Below, piece by piece: positions 28,128-36,626 of a stretch of 64,000 nucleotides of DNA (the stretch's first letter is position 1; each line of letters begins with the position of its first letter). This stretch comes from Companilactobacillus sp. (GTDB taxonomy: Bacteria > Bacillota > Bacilli > Lactobacillales > Lactobacillaceae): contig NZ_JAKVLR010000001.1 of NCBI RefSeq assembly GCF_022484265.1, forward strand, positions 1,550,001 through 1,614,000. The letters are read 5' to 3'. The notes under the pieces were generated by a model. It made no database searches. It saw only the letters and a list, made by a program, of their open reading frames with translations, and was not told where the DNA came from. A program made the translations under genes and the position numbers.

Positions 28128-28913
28128 ATGTCTATTGAAAAAAATCAAACATGTATAATTTGCGGCAAACATTTTAACTCATCCGAAGGTTTATTCCTCC
28201 GCGATCTGAATGACGGCTTAAAGCAACAAATTTTTTCAGAAGTAAGTTTTGCGAAAAATTCTTCTTTCATTTGTCTCAAGGACTTGCAGCACGTTCGACT
28301 AGCAAACATGCAGTCGATCATCGACCAAGATCTCGAAGCCGATCAGCGTATGAACGCCGAACTTCAAAAGGAATTATCAAAGGATAATTACGTTATTCGA
28401 AACTTGAATGATACTGTTAATGGACAATTGACACGTGGTCAAAAGATGGCGGATGCCGTTGCCAAATTCGGTGGTAGCTGGGGATTCATCATCACTTTCA
28501 CAGTTGTCTTGGTCGTTTGGATGACGATCAACGTGGTCCACTTATTCGGCATTCACTTTGATCCCTATCCTTTTATACTATTGAACTTATTTTTGAGCTG
28601 TGTGGCTGCTATTCAAGCGCCTATAATCATGATGAGTCAAAATCGTCAAGCAGATCGTGACCGTTTCGATGCTGAAAACGATTATCGCACTAACACTAAA
28701 TCTGAAATGGAGATCCGGATCCTCCATAAAAAAATCGATCAGATGAACGAGGTACAATGGCCTCACATTCTAGATATCGAAAAGATGCAGATCGAAGTAA
28801 TGAGCGAGATCGAAAATGAGATCCAGACGCTTCGACTAGAACAAGAAAAGAATCAAGCTCGTTCTAGAAACACTCGACATCCCTCAAGAAATATTCGCGA
28901 TCGATTTAAATAA
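28128..28913 (+). CDS. DUF1003 membrane protein
   Basis: A 261-residue protein of the DUF1003 family. An N-terminal CIICGKHF / C-type knuckle (about 10-18 and a Cys near 50) is followed by a helical region, two close membrane segments (about 120-140 and 148-170) with the family sequence WMTINV and SxxAAIQAPIIMMSQNRQ, and a charged, coiled-coil C-terminus with RDR near 180. Family function is not established. GAGGAGAG precedes the ATG. Monocistronic, divergent from amtB. Confidence 0.85.
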   Translation: MSIEKNQTCIICGKHFNSSEGLFLRDLNDGLKQQIFSEVSFAKNSSFICLKDLQHVRLANMQSIIDQDLEADQRMNAELQKELSKDNYVIRNLNDTVNGQLTRGQKMADAVAKFGGSWGFIITFTVVLVVWMTINVVHLFGIHFDPYPFILLNLFLSCVAAIQAPIIMMSQNRQADRDRFDAENDYRTNTKSEMEIRILHKKIDQMNEVQWPHILDIEKMQIEVMSEIENEIQTLRLEQEKNQARSRNTRHPSRNIRDRFK

Positions 28914-29056
28914 ATATGATCAGATATGAATTCTCTGATCATTGCGAGTATATGACCCTCAGTTATTAATTACAAAAGAAAAGTTCTAGAATTACACAAA
29001 TTTATTTTTAATTTTCTGAACATCTAAATTGGTAAAAATTATTTTTTCCATCTGAC

Positions 29057-29103
29057 AAAAAAAGATATTAGTCGCAGGCAATCCTGTAACTAATATCTTT
29101 TTT
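29057..29103 (-). terminator. Terminator of the nicotinamidase gene
   Basis: AAAAAAAGATATTAGT / ACTAATATCTTTTTT, 15 paired bases. Confidence 0.85.
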
Positions 29104-29107
29104 CAGT

Positions 29108-29665
29108 TTATTTAACTACTTTAGCTCCTAATACTTTTTCAAAGTGATTCAAAGCCCAGTCATGTCCAGCTTGATTAAATGATGCTACTGCTGATTTGTG
29201 AATCACTAAGTTATAGCAAAGGTTATAGGCATCGATTGCTGTATGCAAGACACAGATGTCCGTGCATACGCCCACTAGATGCAATGTGTCGACTTCTCTT
29301 TCACGAAGACGTAAGTCTAAGTCAGTTCCAGCAAAAGCGCTGTAACGTGTTTTATCGAACAATTTAACGGTATCCTTACCGGCATTGTCTTTGTACCACT
29401 TTCCCGTTTCGCCATATAAGTCGCGGCCCCATGTGTCACGAACATTGTGGGCTGGGAAAAGCTTAGTTTCAGGATGATAGTGATCGAATGGACGGTGGAC
29501 GTCAGTTGGGAACCAGACCCAGTCGCCATCCTTTCTCATGTTGTCGGCCAGTTTGACGATGTTCTTGTCAATTGCTTGGCCAGGTTCGCCACAAGTCAGC
29601 GCACCCTCGTCAGCAACAAAGTCGTTAGTATAGTCAATAATCAGTAAAGCTTGATGTGAAGCCAT
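29108..29665 (-). CDS. pncA: Nicotinamidase/cysteine hydrolase (PncA-like)
   Basis: A 185-residue isochorismatase-fold amidase, most like nicotinamidase, which turns nicotinamide into nicotinate for NAD salvage. The catalytic triad is visible: Asp in LIIDYTNDF, Lys in KTRYSAF and Cys in VGVCTDICV, with the cis-peptide region just before the Cys. The ATG at 29665 is preferred over one 6 nt upstream because the GGG ribosome-binding site is too close to the earlier one. Single gene with its own terminator. Confidence 0.87.
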   Translation of the reverse strand: MASHQALLIIDYTNDFVADEGALTCGEPGQAIDKNIVKLADNMRKDGDWVWFPTDVHRPFDHYHPETKLFPAHNVRDTWGRDLYGETGKWYKDNAGKDTVKLFDKTRYSAFAGTDLDLRLREREVDTLHLVGVCTDICVLHTAIDAYNLCYNLVIHKSAVASFNQAGHDWALNHFEKVLGAKVVK

Positions 29666-29780
29666 ATTCATACCCGCTTTCTGGAACTAATTTGTTAGTT
29701 AAATTATTACTAGAAAAGGCGTTTCTGTCAAATCATATCCAAAAAAAACAGACTAAATGCGAATGCATCTAGCCTACTTT

Positions 29781-30623
29781 TTAAACATTTCCTTGATCAT
29801 TATCATCAATAGTTGTAACTTCATCGAATTTCTTTACTAGGTCAGCGACTGCTTTTGGCTTCTCTAGCATTGCTGCATGTCCTGCGCCTTCGATGTCTTG
29901 AATACTTACGTCAGGAACTCGTGCCAAACTGGCCTTAGCGTCCTTGATTCCTTTTTCGCCTAAGATCTGGTCTTCTGTTCCATAGATCATCAAAGCAGGT
30001 TTAGGAATGGCTCTGAGTCGTTTGTTCATTGGTTTTTGTTCTAGGTATTCTGGAGCAATCTTTTGGAGTTGTTTAGAAGTCTTACGTTCGACCTTCTTAG
30101 ATGATTCTTGAACAACTTTGGGATTACTCAATTTTGATGTATCGAACTTTTTGGCAAAGTATAATTTTGTTTTAACTTGCGAACTAGACATCATGCCGCC
30201 AATACGTGAGTTCAAAGTGTTGATATGAGCGTACTTTTCAGTTGCTGGCGTACTTAGCATGACGATCTTGCTTACAGCGATGTCGTGCATTTCTGTCATG
30301 CAATTTACTACTAATCCACCGATACCATAACCGAATAAGATCACTGGCTTAACGACCTTCAACTTACCCAAGGCTTCCCAAACAGCCCAAGCCTCACTAT
30401 CCATTTGATAGTTTTGGTCTTTGGCTGCTGAAGATTTACCATGTCCTAAAAGATCAACTGCGACGATTGCGTACTTATCTTCTAAGTATGGAGTGATGTC
30501 GTCAAAATAATCTAACGAAGCATCGATTCCATGCACAAGAACAATAATGTCCTTATCGCTTTCTAGATCTCCTGTTACCTTAACGTTTACTTCACCGTTT
30601 GACGTAATAAATTTTTGTTCCAA
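29781..30623 (-). CDS. Alpha/beta hydrolase-fold protein lacking the nucleophile serine
   Basis: About 280 residues of alpha/beta hydrolase fold: oxyanion-region VLVHGIDAS, VDLLGHGKSS, MIYGTEDQI with the acid, and GAGHAAMLEKP with the histidine. The nucleophile elbow reads GYGIGG, so the usual serine (G-x-S-x-G) is glycine, encoded GGT. That predicts loss of ester hydrolysis unless another residue takes over. A TTG start at 30623 after GAGG is preferred; the ATG at 30782 would add AT-rich sequence that looks like promoter DNA. Confidence 0.75.
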   Translation of the reverse strand: MEQKFITSNGEVNVKVTGDLESDKDIIVLVHGIDASLDYFDDITPYLEDKYAIVAVDLLGHGKSSAAKDQNYQMDSEAWAVWEALGKLKVVKPVILFGYGIGGLVVNCMTEMHDIAVSKIVMLSTPATEKYAHINTLNSRIGGMMSSSQVKTKLYFAKKFDTSKLSNPKVVQESSKKVERKTSKQLQKIAPEYLEQKPMNKRLRAIPKPALMIYGTEDQILGEKGIKDAKASLARVPDVSIQDIEGAGHAAMLEKPKAVADLVKKFDEVTTIDDNDQGNV

Positions 30624-30924
30624 AATGTTTTCCTCTTTAAAATTCAAATTTAGTTTTGAAATTATCGAATTGTCTATACTAATTTTAGTATACTTGAGCG
30701 ATTTTCTAAACATATTCACAAAAAAATCATATTTAGAATTAAAATTTAATAGACAATTTGAATTAAAATGTTCCCTTATCATGATCGATTTTTTAAAAAA
30801 TTATCGTTTCTGAATATCTTTTTTTCCTATTAATAATTGAAAAATCAAGCAAATCCATTTTTGAAAAAACAGACGTGATCTTACTGCCGCAACTAAATCA
30901 AGCTTTAAGACTTGTAATATATTT

Positions 30925-30998
30925 TTAAGGTTTCTTTATTCTTTGAACTCTAATATTATCACCAGCATATGAGATATGCGACAAGGAGGATTCATCAA
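30925..30998 (+). promoter_or_regulatory. Leader shared by the two secreted-protein genes, copy 1
   Basis: TTTTAAGG, then about 20 nt, then CTAATAT, then the palindrome GCATAT-GAG-ATATGC (30965-30979), then CAAGGAGGATTCA. The same order and spacing recur before 31596. Confidence 0.6.
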
Positions 30999-31430
30999 AT
31001 GAAAAAATCTAGAAAACTTTTACTTATGTCTACCGTGGCTATTTTAGGATTGGCACCTGCAGCAACAATTGCTGTAAGTTCAGCTGCTACTGCTGATGCT
31101 GCCGTTGCTGGCCAACCAGCACCTGCTAAAAAGGCTCCTGCAAAACAAGAACCTGCAAAGGCTACTACACCAGCTCCTAAGGCTCCTGCAGCTCAACCTG
31201 CTAAGGTAACTACACCTGCTCCTAAAGCACCTGCAGCTCAACCTGCTAAGGTAACTACACCTGCTCCTAAGGCTCCTGCAGCCCAACCTGCTAAGGTAAC
31301 TACACCTGCTCCTAAAGCACCTGCAGCTCAACCAGCAAAGAATAACACACCTGCTCCTGCTAATAACCAAAAGGCACCAGTAGCACAACAAACACCAGCT
31401 CCACAAAACAACCAACCAGCTCCTAAATAA
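30999..31430 (+). CDS. Secreted Pro/Ala/Lys repeat protein
   Basis: A 143-residue exported protein: a signal peptide (KKSRKLLLMSTVAILG, cut probably after ADA near residue 36) followed only by low-complexity sequence rich in P, A, K, Q and T, dominated by four 15-residue repeats. No LPXTG or other anchor. Strong positive charge suggests it sticks to the cell wall or other polyanions (inference). ATG at 30999 follows AGGAGG; an upstream in-frame ATG at 30969 lies inside the leader palindrome and is not used. It shares signal peptide and leader with the next gene. Confidence 0.8.
   Translation: MKKSRKLLLMSTVAILGLAPAATIAVSSAATADAAVAGQPAPAKKAPAKQEPAKATTPAPKAPAAQPAKVTTPAPKAPAAQPAKVTTPAPKAPAAQPAKVTTPAPKAPAAQPAKNNTPAPANNQKAPVAQQTPAPQNNQPAPK
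31161..31340 (+). repeat. Four 45-bp coding tandem repeats
   Basis: Units at 31161, 31206, 31251 and 31296, each encoding VTTPAPKAPAAQPAK (first unit begins A). They differ by only a few silent changes (aaggct/aaagca alternating), so copy number may vary between strains. Confidence 0.9.
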
Positions 31431-31448
31431 TTAGTCTGTTTGATGATC

Positions 31449-31495
31449 AAATATCCCAAAGACTAGAGTATGACTAGTCCTTGGGATATTTTTTT
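31449..31495 (+). terminator. Terminator after the Pro/Ala repeat gene
   Basis: AAATATCCCAAAGACTAG / CTAGTCCTTGGGATATTT followed by T run. Confidence 0.9.
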
Positions 31496-31524
31496 GAAAA
31501 AATTTATTTTGTCATAAAATTTTA

Positions 31525-31595
31525 AGGCTAGTTTAATCTATCAACACTAATATGATAATCAGCATATGAGATATGCATCAAGGAGGATTCAGAAT
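31525..31595 (+). promoter_or_regulatory. Leader shared by the two secreted-protein genes, copy 2
   Basis: TTTTAAGG, 20 nt, CTAATAT, the same GCATAT-GAG-ATATGC palindrome (31562-31576) and CAAGGAGGATTCA. Confidence 0.6.
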
Positions 31596-32108
31596 ATGAA
31601 GAAAACAAGAAAAACTTTATTAGTATCAGCAGTCGTATTACTAGGTTGGATCCCAACCGCAACTATTGCTGCAACTTCTGCATACACAGCAAACGCTGCC
31701 GTAGTTGGTTCAAACAATCAACCATCAAATAACAATAGCCAAAAGAACAATAACCAACCAAGTAACAACAGCAACATCAACAACAATAACAACAAGGTTA
31801 CTAACAATACGCCAGCAAACAATAATAACAACAACTACAATAACAACACTAGCAACAATTCAAGCAGTTACCAATCAGGTCTAACTAATATCCAAGAACT
31901 CAGTGGCTATCATTCAGTTACACTAGCAGGTCCTTCAGGATTTGTTTATAGCTTGTACTCATCATCTGGTTCAAAAGGATCACGTGGTTTAGCCGGCGAT
32001 ACTTCATGGTACACTGACAAAACTGCCCAAGATAGTTCTGGCAATACCTACTACCGTGTTTCAACTGACGAATGGGTCGAAGCAAGTACCGGCGTAACAT
32101 TCAACTAG
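31596..32108 (+). CDS. Secreted Asn-rich protein with SLAP-like C-terminal domain
   Basis: A 170-residue exported protein. The signal peptide (KKTRKTLLVSAVVLLG, cut likely after ANA) resembles that of the preceding gene. Residues about 38-95 are almost only N, S, Q and T. The C-terminal part (about 100-170) ends YRVSTDEWVEASTGVTFN, a pattern common at the ends of lactobacillar surface-layer-associated (SLAP-like) domains that bind the cell wall. ATG at 31596 follows AGGAGG. It and its neighbour are paralogues in export signal and leader but differ in the mature part. Confidence 0.8.
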   Translation: MKKTRKTLLVSAVVLLGWIPTATIAATSAYTANAAVVGSNNQPSNNNSQKNNNQPSNNSNINNNNNKVTNNTPANNNNNNYNNNTSNNSSSYQSGLTNIQELSGYHSVTLAGPSGFVYSLYSSSGSKGSRGLAGDTSWYTDKTAQDSSGNTYYRVSTDEWVEASTGVTFN

Positions 32109-32157
32109 ACTTTTTATTATTCAATTATTTAACCCTCAACTAGTATTAATCCCCTAA

Positions 32158-32186
32158 CCCCCAATTGAAAAATTGGAGGTTTTTTT
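32158..32186 (+). terminator. Terminator after the Asn-rich gene
   Basis: CCCCCAATT / AATTGGAGG around GAAA with seven T. Confidence 0.85.
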
Positions 32187-32307
32187 GTGCAAGTTCACGA
32201 ACCGTCAAATTAACTTAATTTAAATTTTTCCACAATTTCGATAAATGAATGAATTTGATTTAATATTCATTTCTGGTAACATAGTAATCCGGAAAGGAAG
32301 CGATTTC

Positions 32308-32469
32308 ATGGACATCATCATTATGATAATCATCACATTCATGTTTTTACGGATGATTATTCGGGGAAAAGTGACAAAAGCTGATTTTGCAATGTGGGCT
32401 GTAATTTGCATTTTAGTTTTAGTCCTATTCAAATTGCACGCAACTAGTACTTTACCAATTAGTCTATAG
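32308..32469 (+). CDS. Small membrane protein upstream of dsbB-like gene
   Basis: A 53-residue protein with two predicted hydrophobic segments (MDIIIMIIITFMFLRMII at the start, and MWAVICILVLVLF near 30-42) separated by a basic turn. Start at 32308 is chosen because GGAAAGGAAG lies just upstream. It ends 11 nt before the DsbB-like gene with GGGGGA between, so they form an operon. No known family recognised; a partner or assembly factor is possible. Confidence 0.65.
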   Translation: MDIIIMIIITFMFLRMIIRGKVTKADFAMWAVICILVLVLFKLHATSTLPISL

Positions 32470-32480
32470 GGGGAAAAATA

Positions 32481-33071
32481 ATGTATTCATCAAACGCAAA
32501 CAGTACAGTGGCCTCCAAATTAGGTTTTTGGGGAGCTAACTTATTTGTTTTTGCATATAATTTCGTTTTGGCTGGGGGATTCTTTTTTCAATTCGCACTT
32601 CATGAATTCCCTTGTCCACTTTGCATGATCCAAAGATATTTTATGATGTTAGCTTGCTTTGGACCACTGTATATCATCTTAGCAACTAAGAATCGCACCA
32701 TCACACCGCAAAAATTCATGCGAGGCTACGGTCTTTCGCTCTTAGCGGCATTATTAGGTGCTTCAGCATCAATTAGACAGATTCTTTTACACATCGCTCC
32801 TAAGGACCCAGGATACGGTTCAGCAGTGTTTGGAATCCACACTTATACTTGGGCTTTGATCAGTTTCATCGTTGTAATGTTCTTCTGTGCATTCATGATG
32901 ATCTTTGCTAAAGAACTTTGCCCAAAGGGTAGCGAATACAATGTGATCGCTACGATCAATATTTGGATCTTTGCCGTACTTATCATCGCAAATCTTTTTG
33001 CTATTATTGCTGAAGAAGGATTCCACTTCTTATTACCATCAGATCCAACGAAGTATTTATTATTCCAGTAA
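32481..33071 (+). CDS. DsbB-like disulfide bond formation protein
   Basis: A 196-residue protein with about five membrane segments and the DsbB signature CPLCMIQR near residue 46, the redox pair that passes electrons to quinone. The second, periplasmic cysteine pair of E. coli DsbB is not found in the corresponding loop (about 100-125); only a single later Cys (ELCPKG) occurs. It may therefore work with a partner or use a shortened mechanism. Downstream of the small membrane protein, followed by a terminator. Confidence 0.82.
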   Translation: MYSSNANSTVASKLGFWGANLFVFAYNFVLAGGFFFQFALHEFPCPLCMIQRYFMMLACFGPLYIILATKNRTITPQKFMRGYGLSLLAALLGASASIRQILLHIAPKDPGYGSAVFGIHTYTWALISFIVVMFFCAFMMIFAKELCPKGSEYNVIATINIWIFAVLIIANLFAIIAEEGFHFLLPSDPTKYLLFQ

Positions 33072-33082
33072 ATGATTTCACT

Positions 33083-33116
33083 AAAAAACTCGTCTAATCT
33101 AATTAGGCGAGTTTTT
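33083..33116. terminator. Bidirectional terminator
   Basis: AAAAACTCGTCTAAT / ATTAGGCGAGTTTTT around CTA, between convergent dsbB-like and mntH genes. Confidence 0.88.
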
Positions 33117-33120
33117 GTGT

Positions 33121-34443
33121 TTATAGGGTCGAAATTATTAATTGTAAATTCAAAATCGTGATGATGCTGGCCAAGACCAAACCAACTACCAACACCAATT
33201 TATTGTTGGCATGTTTGCCCATTAGTTTCTTATTGCTAGTCAAAATGATCATTGGGAACAAGGTGAACGGTAAAGCGATACTCAAGGCAATTTGGGCATA
33301 GACGATCATGTCCTCGAAGTCTTGTTCATTGAATCCGACCATGAAACCAATTATCAAGATCGGTATCAAGGTAACAAATCTAGTTAGCAAACGTCTTTGC
33401 CACAATGGCAAACGAATATTTAAGTAACCTTCCATCACGATTTGGCCGGATAAAGTACTGGTGATCGACGAGATCATCCCTGTGATCAAAAGTGCAAAAG
33501 CAAAGAGCCAACTCATTAATGGACTAGCCAAAGTACCGACGATATTCGAATTTTTTAAACCATCGAAAACGTTTTGGAAGCTAGCTAATTGTCCGTTGGT
33601 ATGGAAAAACAATGTCCCGCCTAGAACTAACAATAATGCGTTAATAATAAAGGCTGCGACCAAATGAACGTTAGAATCCCAGTTGGCAAAACGCAATGCT
33701 TCGTTAACTTGCGCAGGATCATTGTGGTCGTAACGTCTACTTTGAGCTAATGATGAGTGCAAATAAATATTATGCGGCATGATCGTCGCACCCATGATAC
33801 CCAAACTCAAAACTAGTTTCTGATGGTTTTGAAAAATATCAGCCGTTGGTACTAATCCATTCAAAATAGAAGCAACTGGCGGATGAGCTCGGAACACTTC
33901 GATCCCAAAGATCACGCCAACCACGAGAATCGCCGACAAGACAAGGAATTCGATTCGTCTGATACCGAATCGCAAGAATAACAATACGACCAAGACATCA
34001 AACACCGTCAGCAAGATTCCGTAGATCAATGGCAGTCCGAATAGTAATCTTAAGGCAATCGCCGTACCAACGACACCTGTTAAATCGGTTGCCATCATGG
34101 CAATTTCATTCAAAAACCACAGCCCATATCGGACCGATTTAGGTACTTTTAAAGCAATGGCCTGAGCTAGATCTTGACGAGCTACGACCCCTAATTTGAT
34201 CGACAGCGACTGCATGAACATCGCCACAATAATTGAGATCAGCAACACTGATAGCAGTTGATAACGATACTGGCTGCCTCCTGATAACGAAGTCAGCCAA
34301 TTTCCAGGATCCATGTAGCCAACAGCTACCAAGGCTCCTGGTCCACTGTAGGCTAAAAATTTTTGCACGAATGAGCTTTCATATACGCTTGGTACTTGAA
34401 CGCTCTCGTTGATCTCATCGAGACTCTTCTTTACATCAGTCAT
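33121..34443 (-). CDS. mntH: Nramp-family Mn(II)/Fe(II):H+ symporter
   Basis: A 440-residue divalent-metal transporter of about 11 membrane segments. The metal-binding DPGNW of the first helix is in GYMDPGNWLTS near residue 45, and the second site GATIMPHNIYLHS is near 215. The ATG at 34443 overlaps the end of hemH (ATGACTGA) and follows GAGG; an ATG 12 nt upstream is possible. It is coupled to hemH, linking metal import to a metal-inserting enzyme. Confidence 0.9.
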   Translation of the reverse strand: MTDVKKSLDEINESVQVPSVYESSFVQKFLAYSGPGALVAVGYMDPGNWLTSLSGGSQYRYQLLSVLLISIIVAMFMQSLSIKLGVVARQDLAQAIALKVPKSVRYGLWFLNEIAMMATDLTGVVGTAIALRLLFGLPLIYGILLTVFDVLVVLLFLRFGIRRIEFLVLSAILVVGVIFGIEVFRAHPPVASILNGLVPTADIFQNHQKLVLSLGIMGATIMPHNIYLHSSLAQSRRYDHNDPAQVNEALRFANWDSNVHLVAAFIINALLLVLGGTLFFHTNGQLASFQNVFDGLKNSNIVGTLASPLMSWLFAFALLITGMISSITSTLSGQIVMEGYLNIRLPLWQRRLLTRFVTLIPILIIGFMVGFNEQDFEDMIVYAQIALSIALPFTLFPMIILTSNKKLMGKHANNKLVLVVGLVLASIITILNLQLIISTL

Positions 34444-35377
34444 GTTGAGCCTCATTTCTAGTAGCTAAATCAGCGATAAATTGGCTGAATCGAGCATCCC
34501 CATTCATTGGTGGCACTAATTGAAATTTATCGCCACCACTGGACTTGAACACTTGATAGTTTTGGACATAGTCCTCTTCCAAAGTTTCCAAACAGTCAGC
34601 AACAAATGACGGCGTGACGATTAAGATATTTCGTTTTCCTAGCTGTGCCGCTTGCATCAAAGCATTGCGCAAATAAGGTTTTAACCAAGGCATTGGACCA
34701 AATTTCGACTGATAGACTGTTTTGATCTGGTCATCAGGAATATTCAACAATTTTGAGACTGCTTCAGTCGTTTCCTCACACTCTGTTTGATAAGGGTCGC
34801 CATGTTTGACCATCGCTGTGGGAATACTGTGATAACTGAAAAACAACTCATCATAAGTATCCGCATCCCAAGCTTGTTGAATCTTATCAGCCAAAATTTG
34901 TTGATAAACCTTTTCGTGATAAAAATTTTTCACGATGGTCAAATCAACATTGGCTGACTCAGCTTGGTCGATGATCGATTGAGTTGAGCTCTTCGTGAAC
35001 TGTGGAAATAGCGGTAACAAAATAATATTGTCGCAACCGGATTTTTTCATTGCGTGCAACGTTTCGACAATGTCAGGTTGGCCGTAAGTCATAGCCATTT
35101 CTACCTTCCAATCGGGTAATAATTCCTGTACTTGGTCGGTAATTATTTGGGTGTAAGCAATCAATGGCGAACCACTTTGGGTCCACGAATGTTTGTAGAA
35201 TGTCGCTGAGCGCCATGATCTTAGTGGTAAGATGATGCCGTTTAAGATTGGTTGCCAAATAATTTTGGGCATTTCGACGACATTTTGATCGCTTAAAAAT
35301 TCTTTCAAGTAGCTTTTAACATCTTTTGTTTCTGGAGATGCTGGTGATCCTAAGTTGACTAGCAATAATCCCTGCAC
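34436..35377 (-). CDS. hemH: Ferrochelatase
   Basis: A 313-residue chelatase that inserts Fe(II) into a porphyrin; in Gram-positives the substrate is normally coproporphyrin III. Family blocks: LLVNLGSPASPE at the N-terminus, the catalytic histidine in FSYHSIPTAMV near 180, and SFVADCLETLEED near 260 with the acidic residue. No other haem-synthesis genes are present. In lactobacilli, which lack a full pathway, HemH would act on imported porphyrin or in haem maintenance (inference); the product would serve cytochrome bd. Followed by mntH. Confidence 0.9.
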   Translation of the reverse strand: MQGLLLVNLGSPASPETKDVKSYLKEFLSDQNVVEMPKIIWQPILNGIILPLRSWRSATFYKHSWTQSGSPLIAYTQIITDQVQELLPDWKVEMAMTYGQPDIVETLHAMKKSGCDNIILLPLFPQFTKSSTQSIIDQAESANVDLTIVKNFYHEKVYQQILADKIQQAWDADTYDELFFSYHSIPTAMVKHGDPYQTECEETTEAVSKLLNIPDDQIKTVYQSKFGPMPWLKPYLRNALMQAAQLGKRNILIVTPSFVADCLETLEEDYVQNYQVFKSSGGDKFQLVPPMNGDARFSQFIADLATRNEAQHD

Positions 35378-35911
35378 AAAAACTCCCCCAATGTATTAAA
35401 AATCTATTATTATCATATTATCACATTCGATAAATGAGATTGGGGGTAAGGTCAAAAACTTAGAGCAGACGTGTGGTGGACTGCCGGCTCCGGACGAACA
35501 TCGTTTCATCCTTAGTTGTTCGTTGGCGTAGCCAACACTTTAAACAGTTGCGCACGCGCCAAAGGCGACGTACGTTCCATGACTTGTTATTAGGCCGGGC
35601 ATCGATGTCCGTCCTCCGCCTAGATACGTTTAGTTCAAATTCTCTAAATATTCTTTGAAAAGGGTATGCATCATATTCTTCCCTTCACTATTTTTTTCGT
35701 CTGTTCCAATTTTTAAATTATCTTGGTTCCCGCTTGTTGGCTTTGCCAACTCACTAGTTTTATACGACAAAACACTCAAAACTTGGATTCAATTCTGCCT
35801 TATTCTCAATTATTTATTTGATATCTCCATATACAAAATCCGAATAGTGTCTTTCGTTTTGCTGTCTTAGAATTATTATGACTACCACAATAAATTTCCG
35901 AAGGAGTTTGT
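35378..35911. other. Intergenic region holding repeat family B
   Basis: 534 bp between divergent hemH and a membrane-protein gene. 35492-35624 is dispersed repeat B1. A hairpin GTTGGC-TTT-GCCAAC at 35736-35750 echoes the GTTGGC-GTA-GCCAAC hairpin in B1. The rest is AT-rich and presumably has promoters; short open frames here overlap the repeat and are not genes. Confidence 0.7.
35492..35624 (+). repeat. Dispersed repeat family B, copy B1
   Basis: Matches 46040-46162 in reverse orientation: about 75 bp from 35508 differ at only three or four positions, then a variable stretch of about 20 bp, then a second conserved block ATCGATNTCCGTCCTCCG. It contains GTTGGC-GTA-GCCAAC and GCGCC-AAA-GGCG hairpins. 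Its ends GGACGAACATCG (35492-35503) and CGATGTCCGTCC (35603-35614) are inverted repeats with one mismatch, so it could be a MITE-like element. No coding capacity. Confidence 0.75.
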
Positions 35912-36556
35912 ATGTTAGGTTTCATATTAATGTTTATTGGTCCATTAGTTGGGTTAATTCCTATTTTGTGGTTATTCGTTTTGTCTAAAAAGAAAGAAAA
36001 TTCTGCTTCGTCGAAAAAATTATTCAAATATGCTGCAATCATTTGTCTGCTTCTTTTGGGTTCTTCTGGTGTCATTCTAGGTGTTTCATATGAGCAAAAG
36101 ATTGCTGCTAGAAACGCTTCTATTCGCCAACAGAAACAGGAAAAGAAGCAACAAGAAAATGATCCTAGTGTTCTTGATAGTAAAGCTCAAATCAAGAAGG
36201 TCAATAAGGGTATTGCGATTTCTTTGAAAGATGATCAAAACCATCTTAATGGCGACAGCAATCCTAATTCTCCTTATGCCTTTTCCAACAAGGTTAAGTC
36301 GATTCAATACTTGGGTAACAAAAAAATCGTTGTCCAAGTTACCTCTGACTTCTTATCATTGAATGATGAACAAAAGAAGGCTGTCATTGATTCTTCTCAA
36401 GACTGCGCCTTCACGGGGATCATTTATGGAGCCAGTCATCTAACATCTTCCACCGATGCGAAGAAGGGGCTGTACTCTACTATTAAGTTTGGCAACACTA
36501 CTCTTGGTCATTCGGATTCAACTAACTTTAAAAACTATGAATGGTCCAACGCGTAA
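35912..36556 (+). CDS. Membrane-anchored protein of unknown function
   Basis: A 214-residue protein with two membrane segments (about 2-24 and 38-60) joined by a basic loop, then a Q/K/E-rich linker and an extracytoplasmic domain (about 95-214) without recognised motifs. GAAGGAG precedes the ATG. Convergent with the lipoprotein gene, sharing a terminator. I do not recognise a family. Confidence 0.7.
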   Translation: MLGFILMFIGPLVGLIPILWLFVLSKKKENSASSKKLFKYAAIICLLLLGSSGVILGVSYEQKIAARNASIRQQKQEKKQQENDPSVLDSKAQIKKVNKGIAISLKDDQNHLNGDSNPNSPYAFSNKVKSIQYLGNKKIVVQVTSDFLSLNDEQKKAVIDSSQDCAFTGIIYGASHLTSSTDAKKGLYSTIKFGNTTLGHSDSTNFKNYEWSNA

Positions 36557-36573
36557 ATAATTAAACTGCATCT

Positions 36574-36626
36574 AAAAAAAAGAGTCGAGGTTGTGACGAT
36601 ATTTTGTCACTCTCTCGGCTCTTTTT
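36574..36626. terminator. Bidirectional terminator
   Basis: AAAAAGAGTCGAG / CTCGGCTCTTTTT with an inner GTGAC/GTCAC hairpin, between convergent genes. Confidence 0.8.

Noticed and set aside
31161..31340. Possible CRISPR-like or non-coding tandem repeat
   Set aside because: The units are contiguous, in frame and encode a 15-residue repeat in an exported protein; no spacers.
31080..31415. 111-codon minus-strand ORF rich in Arg, Ser and Cys
   Set aside because: Antisense of the 45-bp coding repeats of the secreted Pro/Ala protein.
35473..35658. 61-codon ORF in the hemH upstream region
   Set aside because: It overlaps repeat B1; the same repeat at 46040-46162 does not keep this frame.
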